Assembly: GCF_030159995.1 (NCBI RefSeq)
Contig: NZ_BSNM01000009.1
Location: 175,632-239,631 of the forward strand
Reading direction: 5' to 3'
DNA length: 64,000 nucleotides
Origin: Litoribrevibacter albus
GTDB taxonomy: Bacteria; Pseudomonadota; Gammaproteobacteria; Pseudomonadales; Litoribrevibacteraceae
In this document: piece by piece, positions 39,261-47,831 of the stretch
Position numbering within the stretch: position 1 is the stretch's first letter
Layout of the letters: each line of letters starts with the position of its first letter
Notes under the pieces: model-generated
Databases searched by the model: none
What the model saw: the letters and a program-made list of their open reading frames with translations, nothing else
What the model was told of the DNA's origin: nothing
Program-made: the position numbers and the translations under genes

Positions 39261-39626
39261 GATAATAAGTTGTCCACCTACTTCACTATGTAGCTTCCCC
39301 CTCGTCCGAGTGACTTATAACTGGACGCATGTAGTTAAGCGAGCCCGACTCTTGAAGCGCCGGATACGAGGGTAACCGATTGATTTCTAGGGTGTCACCT
39401 CACGACTTTTTGAGGATAGACACATGCTGAGAAACCATTCTCAGTAGAACCTCGATAGATGTTTGTGATGGTTCGGCACCCCGACAGTTCTTATGAACTG
39501 ACAACAGTAATGAAAGAATCGGCAGTGGTGCCAATAAGAGGAAACAGAACAGATTATTAAGAATCGAGCTCTGACCTTGGAGGGGCCTTCAGGTTTTTGC
39601 GCCTTGACAACCCCCGGTCATATAGA
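39261..39626 (+). ncRNA. conserved 366-nt structured element, copy 1 (cassette-end associated)
   Basis: About 90 percent identical to the copy at 55266-55628. Paired segments seen: CCCTCGTCC with GGATACGAGGG; GTGTC-CCTCA with TGAGG-GACAC; CTGAGAA-ACCA-TTCTCAG at 39427-39444; AGTTC-GAACT; GGCACC with GGTGCC; and a 3' domain closed by GACC and GGTC with GGGG/CCCC inside. Against copy 2 the CTGAGA/TCTCAG hairpin becomes CTGAGG/CCTCAG, a compensatory change. It starts with GATAATAAG and ends CATATAGA, next to GTTA, the attC-type core overlapping the stop of the neighbouring cassette gene. No ORF, no group II intron domain V. A HEARO/omega-RNA-like origin is possible but unproven. Strand is chosen from the GAGGAAAC/AACAG-type loops. 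Confidence 0.6.
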
Positions 39627-39628
39627 TG

Positions 39629-40822
39629 TTATGAATGACCCGATTCATCATCAGAATCATCTATGTCTTTCAATAAATGCTCTTGATGAAGCCACTTATT
39701 CACGTGGTAATCAAACGGCTCTCGAATATATCTCAAAGGCCCCATTCCGGGCCTCATTTCACTAAGCGCGTCTACAATGATTTCCCGAGTGTCCTCGGGA
39801 AGCTCCATAAAAGCCTCCCATTCTAAAGAGAGACTGTGGAAGAAATCTGGAGACGTTCTTAGCTCAAAAAAAGTACCGTCATTTTTAATTAAAAACATTC
39901 TTGGACGCGGGCCAAAGTTTCGCCTGTGAAAAATGAACTCCTCAGGCAACTCTGCCGCGTCAAGAACTTTTTCGATTTCAGCGTAATGTAGTAGTTCATC
40001 CCACGGATGATGCCCTCGGATTAGGAAGTTGTGGTCTTTTAGGCCCAATGCTCTTACGAAATCTATCAACCTTCTGAACCGAACCACACCTCTAGCCACA
40101 TCCCTCTCATTGGTTGTACCAATTGAAGTAAGAATTGCGGTTTTTAGATCTTCAAATTGTTCTGTCAAATTATCCAAACGTTTTGCCTCAAAAGCTTTGC
40201 TTCTCTGCTCCTGAATCAGCTTTTGAAATAATGAAGACCACTGCCGTCTTAGTGTATCCTCAATATCTTGAAGCTTGGAAAATGTATAAACGCTATTACC
40301 TCTCGCTCTATGTCTGAGAAAATTAATAAATTCAAAAATAAATGAAGCTGTTTCAGCCTTTTCTATTGATGGAAAGGAAATATCATTAATTATTGGTTTA
40401 TCTTTGTTTTTTTCGTAAAGGGCGTGATCATGCCAGACTGAGGAATCTACAAATGTAAAAACTGGTATTCCAGATTCGACAGCTTTCAGAATTTCCAGCT
40501 GCGTTACAGATAAATTTTCCTTCTTAGTTAGCGACTCCGTGCTCTTACTTTCTTTCTTAAGCAAATCAAAATCTAGCTTCGCAAGTGCCTCTGGAACCGT
40601 TTTACCACCGAATCTAGCGCCAACAATAAGCACCACAATATCCGCTGTAGCTACCTCATCGACACAACTTGTATGCGTATGAAGGCGAGGGTCATACAGA
40701 AGGTCGCTGTAGTCGCTCATCAGGGGTTCATGCCCCAGACTTTGTATAAAAATTCTCAGTTGAGACCGAATAACTGACAGGTCGTAACATGTGGATGACA
40801 CAAAAACTCTTAATCCTGCCAT
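39629..40822 (-). CDS. DUF4062-domain protein, integron cassette gene
   Basis: 397 residues. The N-terminal part (about 1-120) is a DUF4062 domain, a TIR-like alpha/beta fold, with RVFVSSTCYDLSVIRSQL and DIVVLIVGARFGG. The rest is helical with no named domain, ending in an acidic tail. DUF4062 proteins occur in predicted conflict and signalling systems, so a defence role is plausible but not shown. The stop codon lies within the cassette core next to the structured element. It is one of two cassettes in this fragment. Confidence 0.8.
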   Translation of the reverse strand: MAGLRVFVSSTCYDLSVIRSQLRIFIQSLGHEPLMSDYSDLLYDPRLHTHTSCVDEVATADIVVLIVGARFGGKTVPEALAKLDFDLLKKESKSTESLTKKENLSVTQLEILKAVESGIPVFTFVDSSVWHDHALYEKNKDKPIINDISFPSIEKAETASFIFEFINFLRHRARGNSVYTFSKLQDIEDTLRRQWSSLFQKLIQEQRSKAFEAKRLDNLTEQFEDLKTAILTSIGTTNERDVARGVVRFRRLIDFVRALGLKDHNFLIRGHHPWDELLHYAEIEKVLDAAELPEEFIFHRRNFGPRPRMFLIKNDGTFFELRTSPDFFHSLSLEWEAFMELPEDTREIIVDALSEMRPGMGPLRYIREPFDYHVNKWLHQEHLLKDIDDSDDESGHS

Positions 40823-40844
40823 TTTCTGATGGCTCCTTTTAATT

Positions 40845-40923
40845 CATAACGCCTCAATAATGGGCCGGAGCACGCAGTGCGGAGGTCCAGCCCCGTAGGG
40901 GCGACATTCATTGACTTGTTAAA
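40845..40923 (-). repeat. attC site
   Basis: On the plus strand it starts CATAACGCC and ends TTGTTAAAT, with imperfect palindromic arms (CCGGAGCACGC, GGAGGTCCAGCCCC). It is the recombination site of the cassette whose gene starts at 41284; the gene stop falls in the core. Confidence 0.85.
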
Positions 40924-41284
40924 TTTTTTTCTCGCCCATGCGCTTTCCTTGAACTGCACTCATGATACCGCCAACGATCATAATTGCACCAAGACCAATT
41001 AGAAGCCAAGATGAAATTCGTCCAAAATTGTATATACCGAAGCTTAGGAAGAATGCACCACCAACACCATTTATGATTACGGAAGGGCCCCACTGCTTAC
41101 CCAAATTCTTATAAACCTTCTTGCCACGCTCAACCATGTAATTGAGTGCGGCAACATCCTCTTGACAAGACTCCGCACAAGCTACCGAGCCACCTACTAA
41201 CGCTGAACACTCAGGGCATACTCCTTTGTGGCAGCTTTTGCACAAGCCGATTGCATCTATATCTTGGTGTTTATAGCACTTCAT
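40919..41284 (-). CDS. B-box zinc-finger membrane protein, integron cassette gene
   Basis: 121 residues. The N-terminus has a B-box-type zinc finger (CYKHQDIDAIGLCKSCHKGV then CPEC, and CAESC). Two membrane segments follow (VGGAFFLSFGIYNFG, WLLIGLGAIMIVGGIM) and a basic tail. It may be a small membrane adaptor; the function is unknown. It is cassette-borne. Confidence 0.75.
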   Translation of the reverse strand: MKCYKHQDIDAIGLCKSCHKGVCPECSALVGGSVACAESCQEDVAALNYMVERGKKVYKNLGKQWGPSVIINGVGGAFFLSFGIYNFGRISSWLLIGLGAIMIVGGIMSAVQGKRMGEKKI

Positions 41285-41703
41285 CTCGATACCTGTAGAA
41301 ATTTAACAGCAAATTCTGCGCCCTAAGGACGCAGATCAGTTTTTCCAATTTTGCGTCTCATTCTCTAACGCATTTCCCAGCGAAACAACAACTTAATACA
41401 TAAATATAAATGCTTCATCCCCAAAGTGCGTCTTCAGTATGCAATTAGTGCATTCCCAAAAAGCGTTCAAAAAAAATTAAATTTCCATTTATTTTCATAA
41501 CCTTATAATTAGACCTTACCCAAAAAGCGCCAAAAGGTCGGATATTTTCCGTATTTACACCTATTTGCATCTTGATGTGACTATATAAAAAACAGATAAA
41601 TTTATACTCACGTATTGAATCGCGAAGGTAATGCAGTTCAAAGCCCTATGGATACATTGATGAATCAAGAGGCCATATTCTCTTCATCGAGTTAGAGACA
41701 AAA
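41285..41703. other. AT-rich intergenic stretch between cassette fragment and nir operon
   Basis: No gene was found. It begins near ACCTGTAGAAA, a short likeness to the end of the IS at 57193 that may be a remnant or chance, and contains a weak hairpin (CTGCG / CGCAG near 41316-41334) followed by a T-run. The rest is AT-rich. No attC is seen on this side of the cassette, so the fragment's boundary is here. Confidence 0.5.
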
Positions 41704-41733
41704 AAGCCGGGTATCCTTTCGAACGCCCGGCTT
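41704..41733 (-). terminator. intrinsic terminator of the nir operon
   Basis: AAGCCGGG and CCCGGCTT form an 8-bp GC-rich stem with a 14-nt loop, followed in the minus direction by TTTTTTG. It lies 38 bp after the nirN stop. Confidence 0.85.
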
Positions 41734-41770
41734 CTTCTAGCTCAGCTTTTGCCAACAAACAATGAACACC

Positions 41771-43327
41771 TTAGTGACTGGTTCCTCGCTCATACTGGGT
41801 CTTGTTCCAGACGTTGTATTTGCCGGAGGGTTTGACCATAGGCAGGCGTTTTTCTTCTTCCAGGGTATTCGCGTCATAAACGATGACTTCGCCGTCCATG
41901 TCCCAAATGCTCAGTAGAAGTTTGGAGCCGTCTTTGTTGAACTCCACATGGGCGGCGGTTTTGCCCGGTGCAGGTCGTAGGGTTTTGACGATTTCCAGCG
42001 TGTTTTTATCAATCACATGAACCGCTTCTTTGTTCGGGCCGAAGAAGACATCCACCCAAGCATAAGGCGATTGTTCATGGCTACGCATGAAGAAGCCTGG
42101 CCCTTCGGTTTTGATGTCTTTGATCACCTTCCAGGTCTTCATGTCGATCACAGACACTTTGCCTTCTTTGAGGTTTGGCGTTGCCAATACTTGTTTGCCC
42201 TGATAATCCCAGGTGATACCGGAGCCCAAGTGCGGCATTCCCGGTAATGGTATGGAAGACGTCACCTTGCCTAAGTCCAAGTCCACCACCTGACCACCAG
42301 CTGAGTCACGGGAAGCACCGATCAGCAACTTGTAATCTGGGTCAAAGAAGAAGTCATCCAAGTAGTCATTCACCGCAATTGGGCGAACCTTTGGTGCACG
42401 CTCTTCCTTCGATTTGGATTTGTCGGAAGACGGATATGGGATCTCCCACACTTCTTTTAAATCTTTAAGTGCTGCAATGAAGGTATTGCGTGGTGGCGCG
42501 TTATAGACAGCACTCACACGAGAAGATTTACCTTCAGCGTTTTCAACGGGATAGACCTTAATAAGATCAAGTGTTTCAGAGTCGAGCAACACCAGGTTGT
42601 TTGGTAGATAGTTTGCCACCATCACCGATTTGCCATCCGAAGAAACCGCAAGATTTCGGGTATTCACCCCCGCTCTGACTTCGGCAACAACGGTTAGATT
42701 GTAGATGTCATATTTGGTGATCCAGCCATCACGAGAGGCAAAGTAAACAAAACGGCCATCCGGTGAATACTTTGGCCCGCCGTGTAAGGCAAAGCGACTT
42801 TTGAAACGATGAATTGGTTCAAAGGTATCCCCGTTCAACAAGGTCACATGGTGATCACCCAACTCCACTACCAGAAACAGATTCATCAAATCCGCTTCAA
42901 ATTTCGGTTTAGCCGGTAAATCACTAGGTTGGTGATTAATGATTTGAGAAGCTTTAATGTTCTCGTCAGACCATTGAGGGCTGAGCTTGGGTTGAGTGTA
43001 TATGTAGTTGGCGAGCAGCGATTGCTGATCTTTATTCAGAATGGAACCAAAGGCAGGCATTTGAGTGGCCGCTCGGCCATTAGCAATCACATCGGAGGCT
43101 TGCGTCTTACGCAGTCTCGACAAGTTATCCGGCAGTAACGCTGGCCCCATGCCGCCCAAACGTTGAGTCCCATGACACGAAGAACATTGTGCTTTAAACA
43201 GTGATTCTGCTTCTTGTAGCTCAGGCTCAGTCAAGGTGACAGGTTTTGCCCCCGCATATACATTGAAAGAAGAACCGAGGAAAAGGCTACCAAGTGCGGC
43301 CGCAGAGATAAGATTACGGAAATTCAT
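41771..43327 (-). CDS. nirN: NirN, dihydro-heme d1 dehydrogenase
   Basis: 518 residues with a signal peptide (AAALGSLFLGSSFNVYAGA), an N-terminal cytochrome c domain with CSSCHGTQRLGGMGPALLP, and an eight-bladed propeller like that of cytochrome cd1 reductase. NirN oxidises dihydro-d1 to heme d1, the last step before NirS loading. I set the start at the ATG preceded by GGGGTGAG, just after the nirE stop; an earlier start would overlap nirE. It is closer in length and first-domain motif to NirN than to NirS. Confidence 0.85.
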   Translation of the reverse strand: MNFRNLISAAALGSLFLGSSFNVYAGAKPVTLTEPELQEAESLFKAQCSSCHGTQRLGGMGPALLPDNLSRLRKTQASDVIANGRAATQMPAFGSILNKDQQSLLANYIYTQPKLSPQWSDENIKASQIINHQPSDLPAKPKFEADLMNLFLVVELGDHHVTLLNGDTFEPIHRFKSRFALHGGPKYSPDGRFVYFASRDGWITKYDIYNLTVVAEVRAGVNTRNLAVSSDGKSVMVANYLPNNLVLLDSETLDLIKVYPVENAEGKSSRVSAVYNAPPRNTFIAALKDLKEVWEIPYPSSDKSKSKEERAPKVRPIAVNDYLDDFFFDPDYKLLIGASRDSAGGQVVDLDLGKVTSSIPLPGMPHLGSGITWDYQGKQVLATPNLKEGKVSVIDMKTWKVIKDIKTEGPGFFMRSHEQSPYAWVDVFFGPNKEAVHVIDKNTLEIVKTLRPAPGKTAAHVEFNKDGSKLLLSIWDMDGEVIVYDANTLEEEKRLPMVKPSGKYNVWNKTQYERGTSH

Positions 43328-43331
43328 AGAC

Positions 43332-44243
43332 TCACCCCACGATACAGGCTTGTTCAAATTGAGCTGCTAGCCCTGCTTCCTTGGTGCGTTGATTCTTCTC
43401 CGCCAAGGTAACCACTTCCCCTACAATCATCATGGTCGGAGGCTTAAATCCTTCGTCCTTAATGGTCGATACAAGCTTATCCAATGTCGTAAAGGCCACT
43501 CGCTGGCGAGAGGTTGTTCCGCGTTCAATCAGACCTACCGGCGTTTCACCAGAGCGGCCATGAGCCTGTAACTGAGAAGAGATTAAATCAGCATTGGATA
43601 AGCCCATATAGAACACCACGGTACGCTCAGAACTGGACAACGCAGGCCAGTCCAAATCCAAACTGCCGTCTTGTTTTCTGTGGCCTGTAATAAAGGTAAC
43701 GGATTGAGCATAATCACGATGCGTTAATGGGAACCCCGCGTAGGCCGAACACCCGGAGGCAGAGGTAATACCAGGCACAACGATGGATTCCACCTGATTC
43801 GCCATTAAGACTTCAACTTCTTCACCGCCACGCCCAAAGATGTACGGGTCACCACCCTTTAAACGAACAACACGCTTGCCTTCTTTTGCGAGATCCACAA
43901 GCAATTGATTGGTTTGATCTTGAGTGAGCACATGCTCTTTGCAGCTTTTACCGGCATTAACCAACTCGGCATGAGCAGGTTTTAGCGCCACAATTTCAGG
44001 AGACACCAAACGATCACAAACCACCACATCCGCTTGTTGAATCAACATCAACGCATTAATCGTCAATAAGCCAGGATCACCAGGACCAGCACCAACCAAT
44101 GCAACCTGCCCGGCTTCTAATACAGGGATACGATCTGCCAAAGACGTAGGAAGAACCCTGGACACGCCTAAACTTGATGTTGAATTAGTCGTTGGCGCGG
44201 CGCTGGCCGAATCAGAAGAAACTCCTGAAGTTTGATCAAGCAT
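43332..44243 (-). CDS. nirE: uroporphyrinogen-III C-methyltransferase NirE
   Basis: 303 residues. After a low-complexity Ser/Thr/Ala extension of about 45 residues comes the SUMT domain: VALVGAGPGDPGLLT, VVRLKGGDPYIFGRGGEE and VVPGITSASGCSAYAGFPLTHRDY. It methylates uroporphyrinogen III with SAM to make precorrin-2, the entry to heme d1. The N-terminal extension is longer than usual. Confidence 0.93.
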   Translation of the reverse strand: MLDQTSGVSSDSASAAPTTNSTSSLGVSRVLPTSLADRIPVLEAGQVALVGAGPGDPGLLTINALMLIQQADVVVCDRLVSPEIVALKPAHAELVNAGKSCKEHVLTQDQTNQLLVDLAKEGKRVVRLKGGDPYIFGRGGEEVEVLMANQVESIVVPGITSASGCSAYAGFPLTHRDYAQSVTFITGHRKQDGSLDLDWPALSSSERTVVFYMGLSNADLISSQLQAHGRSGETPVGLIERGTTSRQRVAFTTLDKLVSTIKDEGFKPPTMMIVGEVVTLAEKNQRTKEAGLAAQFEQACIVG

Positions 44244-44376
44244 ACTGCTCTCCTCATGGCCTGTTATCAGGCTCTAATCTCTTCTCCCCGAGGGGAGTAA
44301 TGAGGTGATCAAATCACCTCAAGTACTAGCATTTTTAGAGAAAACCATCACGGTGGTTTTCACATTCATCAATAGG

Positions 44377-45675
44377 TTAGATATTGACGTATTGAATGGC
44401 TTCATCCTTTGATTTAGATCGGGTTATTTCGTTATTTTCGCGCGATTTTTCACTCGATTTTTTCATCGGAAAAGGATCACTGAAGCGTTGGTTAGGATAT
44501 TGGTTCGGCATCTCTAAACGATCATCTTCATGAGAATCCACACCGATCTCCTCATTGGAGAGATAACAGGCCGGATCTTCTGCCCACGGATCGCCAGTAA
44601 GCTGATAGGCTCGAACACGAGTATTACCGCCACAGATCGCCAAATGCTTACAGGAACCACAACGCCCATGAACCGGTCTCGGAGTTTGACGGAAGCCCTT
44701 CATCAAATCGTCTTGCGGGTTGCTCCAGATTTCAGAGAAAGGTTTCTCACGTACATTGCCTAAGGTGTAATCCCACCAAAAGGTATCCGGGTGAACATTG
44801 CCCAGATTATCAATGTTGGAAATATTCACGCCGGAAGAATTACCACCCCAGTTTTGAAGACGCTGACGCAGCGCATCGACTTGGTCAGGCACATTACGCT
44901 CTGCCCATTGCATTAAAAACGGGCCGTCCGCATCGTTGTTGCCTGTGACGTATTCCCGATGAATGCCTTGTTTCAGCTCATTCCAGCAGCGATCAAAAAT
45001 CAAATCCAACGCGTCACGGGTCATTTGATGGAAGGCATCGCGCTTACGGTTTCGATTACCACGGCCAGCATAGTTAAGATGTGAGAGATAGAACTTATCG
45101 ATGTCGTACTCATCCATCAAATTCAGTAATTCAGGCAGTTCTTTGGCGTTGTCTTGCGTAAGCGTGGTGCGAATACCTACCTTGATTCCACGTTCACGGC
45201 ACAATTGAATGCCATGCATGGACTCTTCAAACGCCCCTTTCCGCTGACGGAAGACATCGTGGGTTGCTTTCAAACCATCAATACTGACGCCCACATAGTC
45301 GTAGCCGACTTCGGCAATCTGATCGATATTCTCTTCAGTGATCAGGGTACCGTTACTGGATAAGCCCACGTAAAAGCCCATGTCTTTGGCACGTTTTGAA
45401 ATCTCAAAAATATCAGGCCTTAACAGCGGTTCACCACCTGATAGAATCAACACGGGTACGCGAAAGCCTTTCAGATCATCCATTACCGTGAAGACTTCTT
45501 CGGTAGACAATTCCCCTTTGAAATCGATGTCGGCCGAAATGGAGTAACAGTGCTTACAGGTCAGGTTACAACGGCGAATGAGGTTCCAAATCACCACAGG
45601 TCCGGGTGGCTTTCTGGCAGGCCCAACCGGGCTGGGTTCGAGTAAAGTTTTCATGTATTGAGTGATTCGAAACAT
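44377..45675 (-). CDS. nirJ: radical SAM heme d1 synthase component NirJ
   Basis: 432 residues. The radical SAM cluster motif is CNLTCKHC near residue 36, followed by ILSGGEPLLRPDIF. The C-terminal auxiliary cluster motif CGSCKHLAICGG is typical of SPASM-like NirJ, with a further Cys in DPACYL. It removes propionates or installs oxo groups during d1 synthesis. The ATG at 45675 has GAGGAGCGAG upstream; an earlier in-frame start precedes it. Confidence 0.93.
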   Translation of the reverse strand: MFRITQYMKTLLEPSPVGPARKPPGPVVIWNLIRRCNLTCKHCYSISADIDFKGELSTEEVFTVMDDLKGFRVPVLILSGGEPLLRPDIFEISKRAKDMGFYVGLSSNGTLITEENIDQIAEVGYDYVGVSIDGLKATHDVFRQRKGAFEESMHGIQLCRERGIKVGIRTTLTQDNAKELPELLNLMDEYDIDKFYLSHLNYAGRGNRNRKRDAFHQMTRDALDLIFDRCWNELKQGIHREYVTGNNDADGPFLMQWAERNVPDQVDALRQRLQNWGGNSSGVNISNIDNLGNVHPDTFWWDYTLGNVREKPFSEIWSNPQDDLMKGFRQTPRPVHGRCGSCKHLAICGGNTRVRAYQLTGDPWAEDPACYLSNEEIGVDSHEDDRLEMPNQYPNQRFSDPFPMKKSSEKSRENNEITRSKSKDEAIQYVNI

Positions 45676-45720
45676 CTCTCGCTCCTCAGTCAGCAAACAA
45701 GGTTATTCATTACTGACAGG

Positions 45721-46305
45721 CTAATTTGCTAATCGTAAACCGGTCTTTTTTAATATTTTTGAGCTGTACAAGATCTCGTGTTCAGAACAGGCATCACCTA
45801 ATAGTTCTTTAACGATTTGAGTCCGCTCTTCTACTTGCGCCCGTTCCGAGCCATGCACCATCGCAAACAGGTTGTAGTTCCAATAAGGTTGATGACGAGG
45901 TCGTTGATAACAGTGACTCACAAACGGCAACTGCCCTACCTGACGCCCTAACTCTTTGATTCGGTCGTCCGCCACATTCCACACCGTCATGCCATTGGCT
46001 TTGAAGCCAATTCGATAGTGGTTAGGTACACCCGCAATACGGCGAATCACGCCGCACTCTTTCATCTTCTCTAAACGAAACATCACTTCGTCTTCAGAGA
46101 TACCGAGCTGTTCTGCGATGGCTTGATAAGGCCGAGCCACTACAGGCAACCCTTCTTGTGTCGCAATCACCAAGTCACGATCAATCTGAGTGAAGATATA
46201 GCTCTTTGCTTTTTCAGCAGGCGCTTCTGGTGTCTTCTGAGAAAAACTGGGCACGTCTGTTTTATTCATATCGCTTGGATCAGAGTTCAAAACGTAGTCC
46301 GACAT
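45721..46305 (-). CDS. nirH: siroheme decarboxylase subunit NirH
   Basis: 194 residues, an AsnC/Lrp-like fold without a DNA-binding role in this family. The motif NHYRIGFKANGMTVWNV carries the catalytic His, and QRPRHQPYWNYNLFAMVHG follows. With partners it decarboxylates siroheme to didecarboxysiroheme. It starts with AGGAGG upstream, overlapping the nirG end by 26 bases. H is assigned from order and length. Confidence 0.85.
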   Translation of the reverse strand: MSDYVLNSDPSDMNKTDVPSFSQKTPEAPAEKAKSYIFTQIDRDLVIATQEGLPVVARPYQAIAEQLGISEDEVMFRLEKMKECGVIRRIAGVPNHYRIGFKANGMTVWNVADDRIKELGRQVGQLPFVSHCYQRPRHQPYWNYNLFAMVHGSERAQVEERTQIVKELLGDACSEHEILYSSKILKKTGLRLAN

Positions 46306-46723
46306 AGAACTCCTCCTGTTTCGGCATGTTGTAGACTTTGTAACCTGTTACCTCTTCCATTCGATCAATGGTGTCTTGAATGCCTTCCGGTGTTTCGGTG
46401 GCTAACACGAACCACATATTCAGCTCGTGTTCACGCTGGTAATTGTGTGCCACTTCAGGAAAGGCATTTACTTGTTCCGTTACCTTCTCATAATCCTCTG
46501 GCGCTACTTTCATCGCTGCCAACGTCAAACCACCGCCCAAGCGTTCTGCCTGAAACATCGGGCCAAAGCGGCTCAGAATGCCGTCATCCAACAGAGTCTG
46601 AACTCGTTCCATGACCTCTGATTCCTCTAGACCAAGCTCTTCAGCAACGGTCAGGAAAGGTCGAGGTGTCACCGGAAAACCATCTTGAAGACGGTTTACA
46701 AGTTGCTTATCAATGTTATCCAT
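46280..46723 (-). CDS. nirG: siroheme decarboxylase subunit NirG
   Basis: 147 residues, the same length as P. aeruginosa NirG. It carries the HTH-like MDNIDKQLVNRLQDGFPV opening and NYQREHELNMWFVLATE. I set the start at the ATG with AGGTGG upstream, overlapping the preceding gene by 8 bases. The assignment rests on order and length. Confidence 0.85.
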   Translation of the reverse strand: MDNIDKQLVNRLQDGFPVTPRPFLTVAEELGLEESEVMERVQTLLDDGILSRFGPMFQAERLGGGLTLAAMKVAPEDYEKVTEQVNAFPEVAHNYQREHELNMWFVLATETPEGIQDTIDRMEEVTGYKVYNMPKQEEFYVGLRFEL

Positions 46724-47318
46724 AGGCCACCTGTGACTGTTCATTACGTGAAGAACGAGCGGTACATGATGAACGAACAGTCTGTTGAGAATGACAACGG
46801 GTAACATGATTTACCGGCTGACTACGCCCAGAGTAGTGCCCACCACACTGCTTGAATAAGCGGTAGCTGAACAACACATCTCTTGAGATGCCATCCAACT
46901 CATGCTGCACGATTAACTCGGCCAGTTGCTCCATCACCATTGAACGGCTCTTTCCGTGAATCATGGTAAACAGGTTATAGCGCCACTCGGGTAAACGTCT
47001 TGGACGTTGATAACAAAGGGTAACGGCATCAGCCTGACTTAATATCTGACCAATCTGATCCACTTGATGATCAGGTACATCCCACACCACCATGGCATTA
47101 GATCGATAACCCAAGGCATGGTGCTTTACCACTAAACCAAAGCGTTTAATCAAGCCATCGTCCATCCATTGAGTTAAGGTTTGCATCACCGCAGATTCAG
47201 ATACACCCAATGCCGTCGCCAAGGTTTGATACGGCTGAGGTGTTAAAGGCAAACCATCTTGAATCGCTTGCCGTAATTGTTGTTGCTGCACTTCACTTAA
47301 CTGCAATGATGTACCCAT
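46716..47318 (-). CDS. nirL: siroheme decarboxylase subunit NirL
   Basis: 200 residues. It has the second-type motif of this family (HHALGYRSNAMVVWDVPD, QRPRRLPEWRYNLFTMIHG). The start has GGGGAG upstream at 47318. The C-terminus carries a ~35-residue Ser/Arg/Cys-rich extension not expected from the family core, which runs into the nirG start. Confidence 0.82.
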   Translation of the reverse strand: MGTSLQLSEVQQQQLRQAIQDGLPLTPQPYQTLATALGVSESAVMQTLTQWMDDGLIKRFGLVVKHHALGYRSNAMVVWDVPDHQVDQIGQILSQADAVTLCYQRPRRLPEWRYNLFTMIHGKSRSMVMEQLAELIVQHELDGISRDVLFSYRLFKQCGGHYSGRSQPVNHVTRCHSQQTVRSSCTARSSRNEQSQVAYG

Positions 47319-47344
47319 ACTGATCTCCCCGATTGGCATACCAC

Positions 47345-47797
47345 TCAGGCATCCCAATGAATCTTGAATCCCAAATCGATGTAGTAACTTTTGACCATTG
47401 GCAGCGGCATAACCTCGTAGCCACAGGTGTCTTCAATCTCTTGTAAGGCCAAATCCAGACTGTCTTGATCCGGGGCCGTTACCACGAACCATAGGTTGTA
47501 TTTATGCTCACGCGCGTAGTTGTGATTCACACCATCGAACGCATTCACCTGCTCGGCCACATCTTTAAGTTTGTGGTCCGGCACCGCCATAGCAGCCAAC
47601 ACACTGGCCCCTGCTTTCTTATGATTAAACACAGGCCCCACACGGGATAACACACCTGAATTTTGCAAACGTTCTAATGACTCGATCACCTCAGATTCTG
47701 AAACCCCCAGATTCTCCGCCATCTCAAGATAAGGACGAGAAGAGATCGGTAACCCTTTCTGGTATTCATCAATAAGTTGTCGATCGAGCTTGTTCAT
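47345..47797 (-). CDS. nirD: siroheme decarboxylase subunit NirD
   Basis: 150 residues, equal to P. aeruginosa NirD. Opening MNKLDRQLIDEYQKGLPIS and NYAREHKYNLWFVVTAPD fit the NirD/G type. The ATG at 47797 has AAGGGA upstream; the longer in-frame ORF runs into nirF and is unlikely. It stands 35 bp after nirF. Confidence 0.85.
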   Translation of the reverse strand: MNKLDRQLIDEYQKGLPISSRPYLEMAENLGVSESEVIESLERLQNSGVLSRVGPVFNHKKAGASVLAAMAVPDHKLKDVAEQVNAFDGVNHNYAREHKYNLWFVVTAPDQDSLDLALQEIEDTCGYEVMPLPMVKSYYIDLGFKIHWDA

Positions 47798-47831
47798 CAG
47801 CGTTTCCCTTATTTTCTCGTCTTCTGCAAAC

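Noticed and set aside
39261..39626. Group II intron
   Set aside because: Neither strand shows the GUGYG start, the domain V hairpin or a reverse transcriptase, although the attC position suggested it.
41290..41302. IS1182-like remnant next to the B-box cassette
   Set aside because: Only about ten bases match the IS end; the following sequence does not continue the similarity, so chance cannot be excluded.
41771..43327. NirS (cytochrome cd1 nitrite reductase)
   Set aside because: The length (518) and the first-domain motif GGMGPALLP, and position at the end of the operon after nirE, fit NirN instead.
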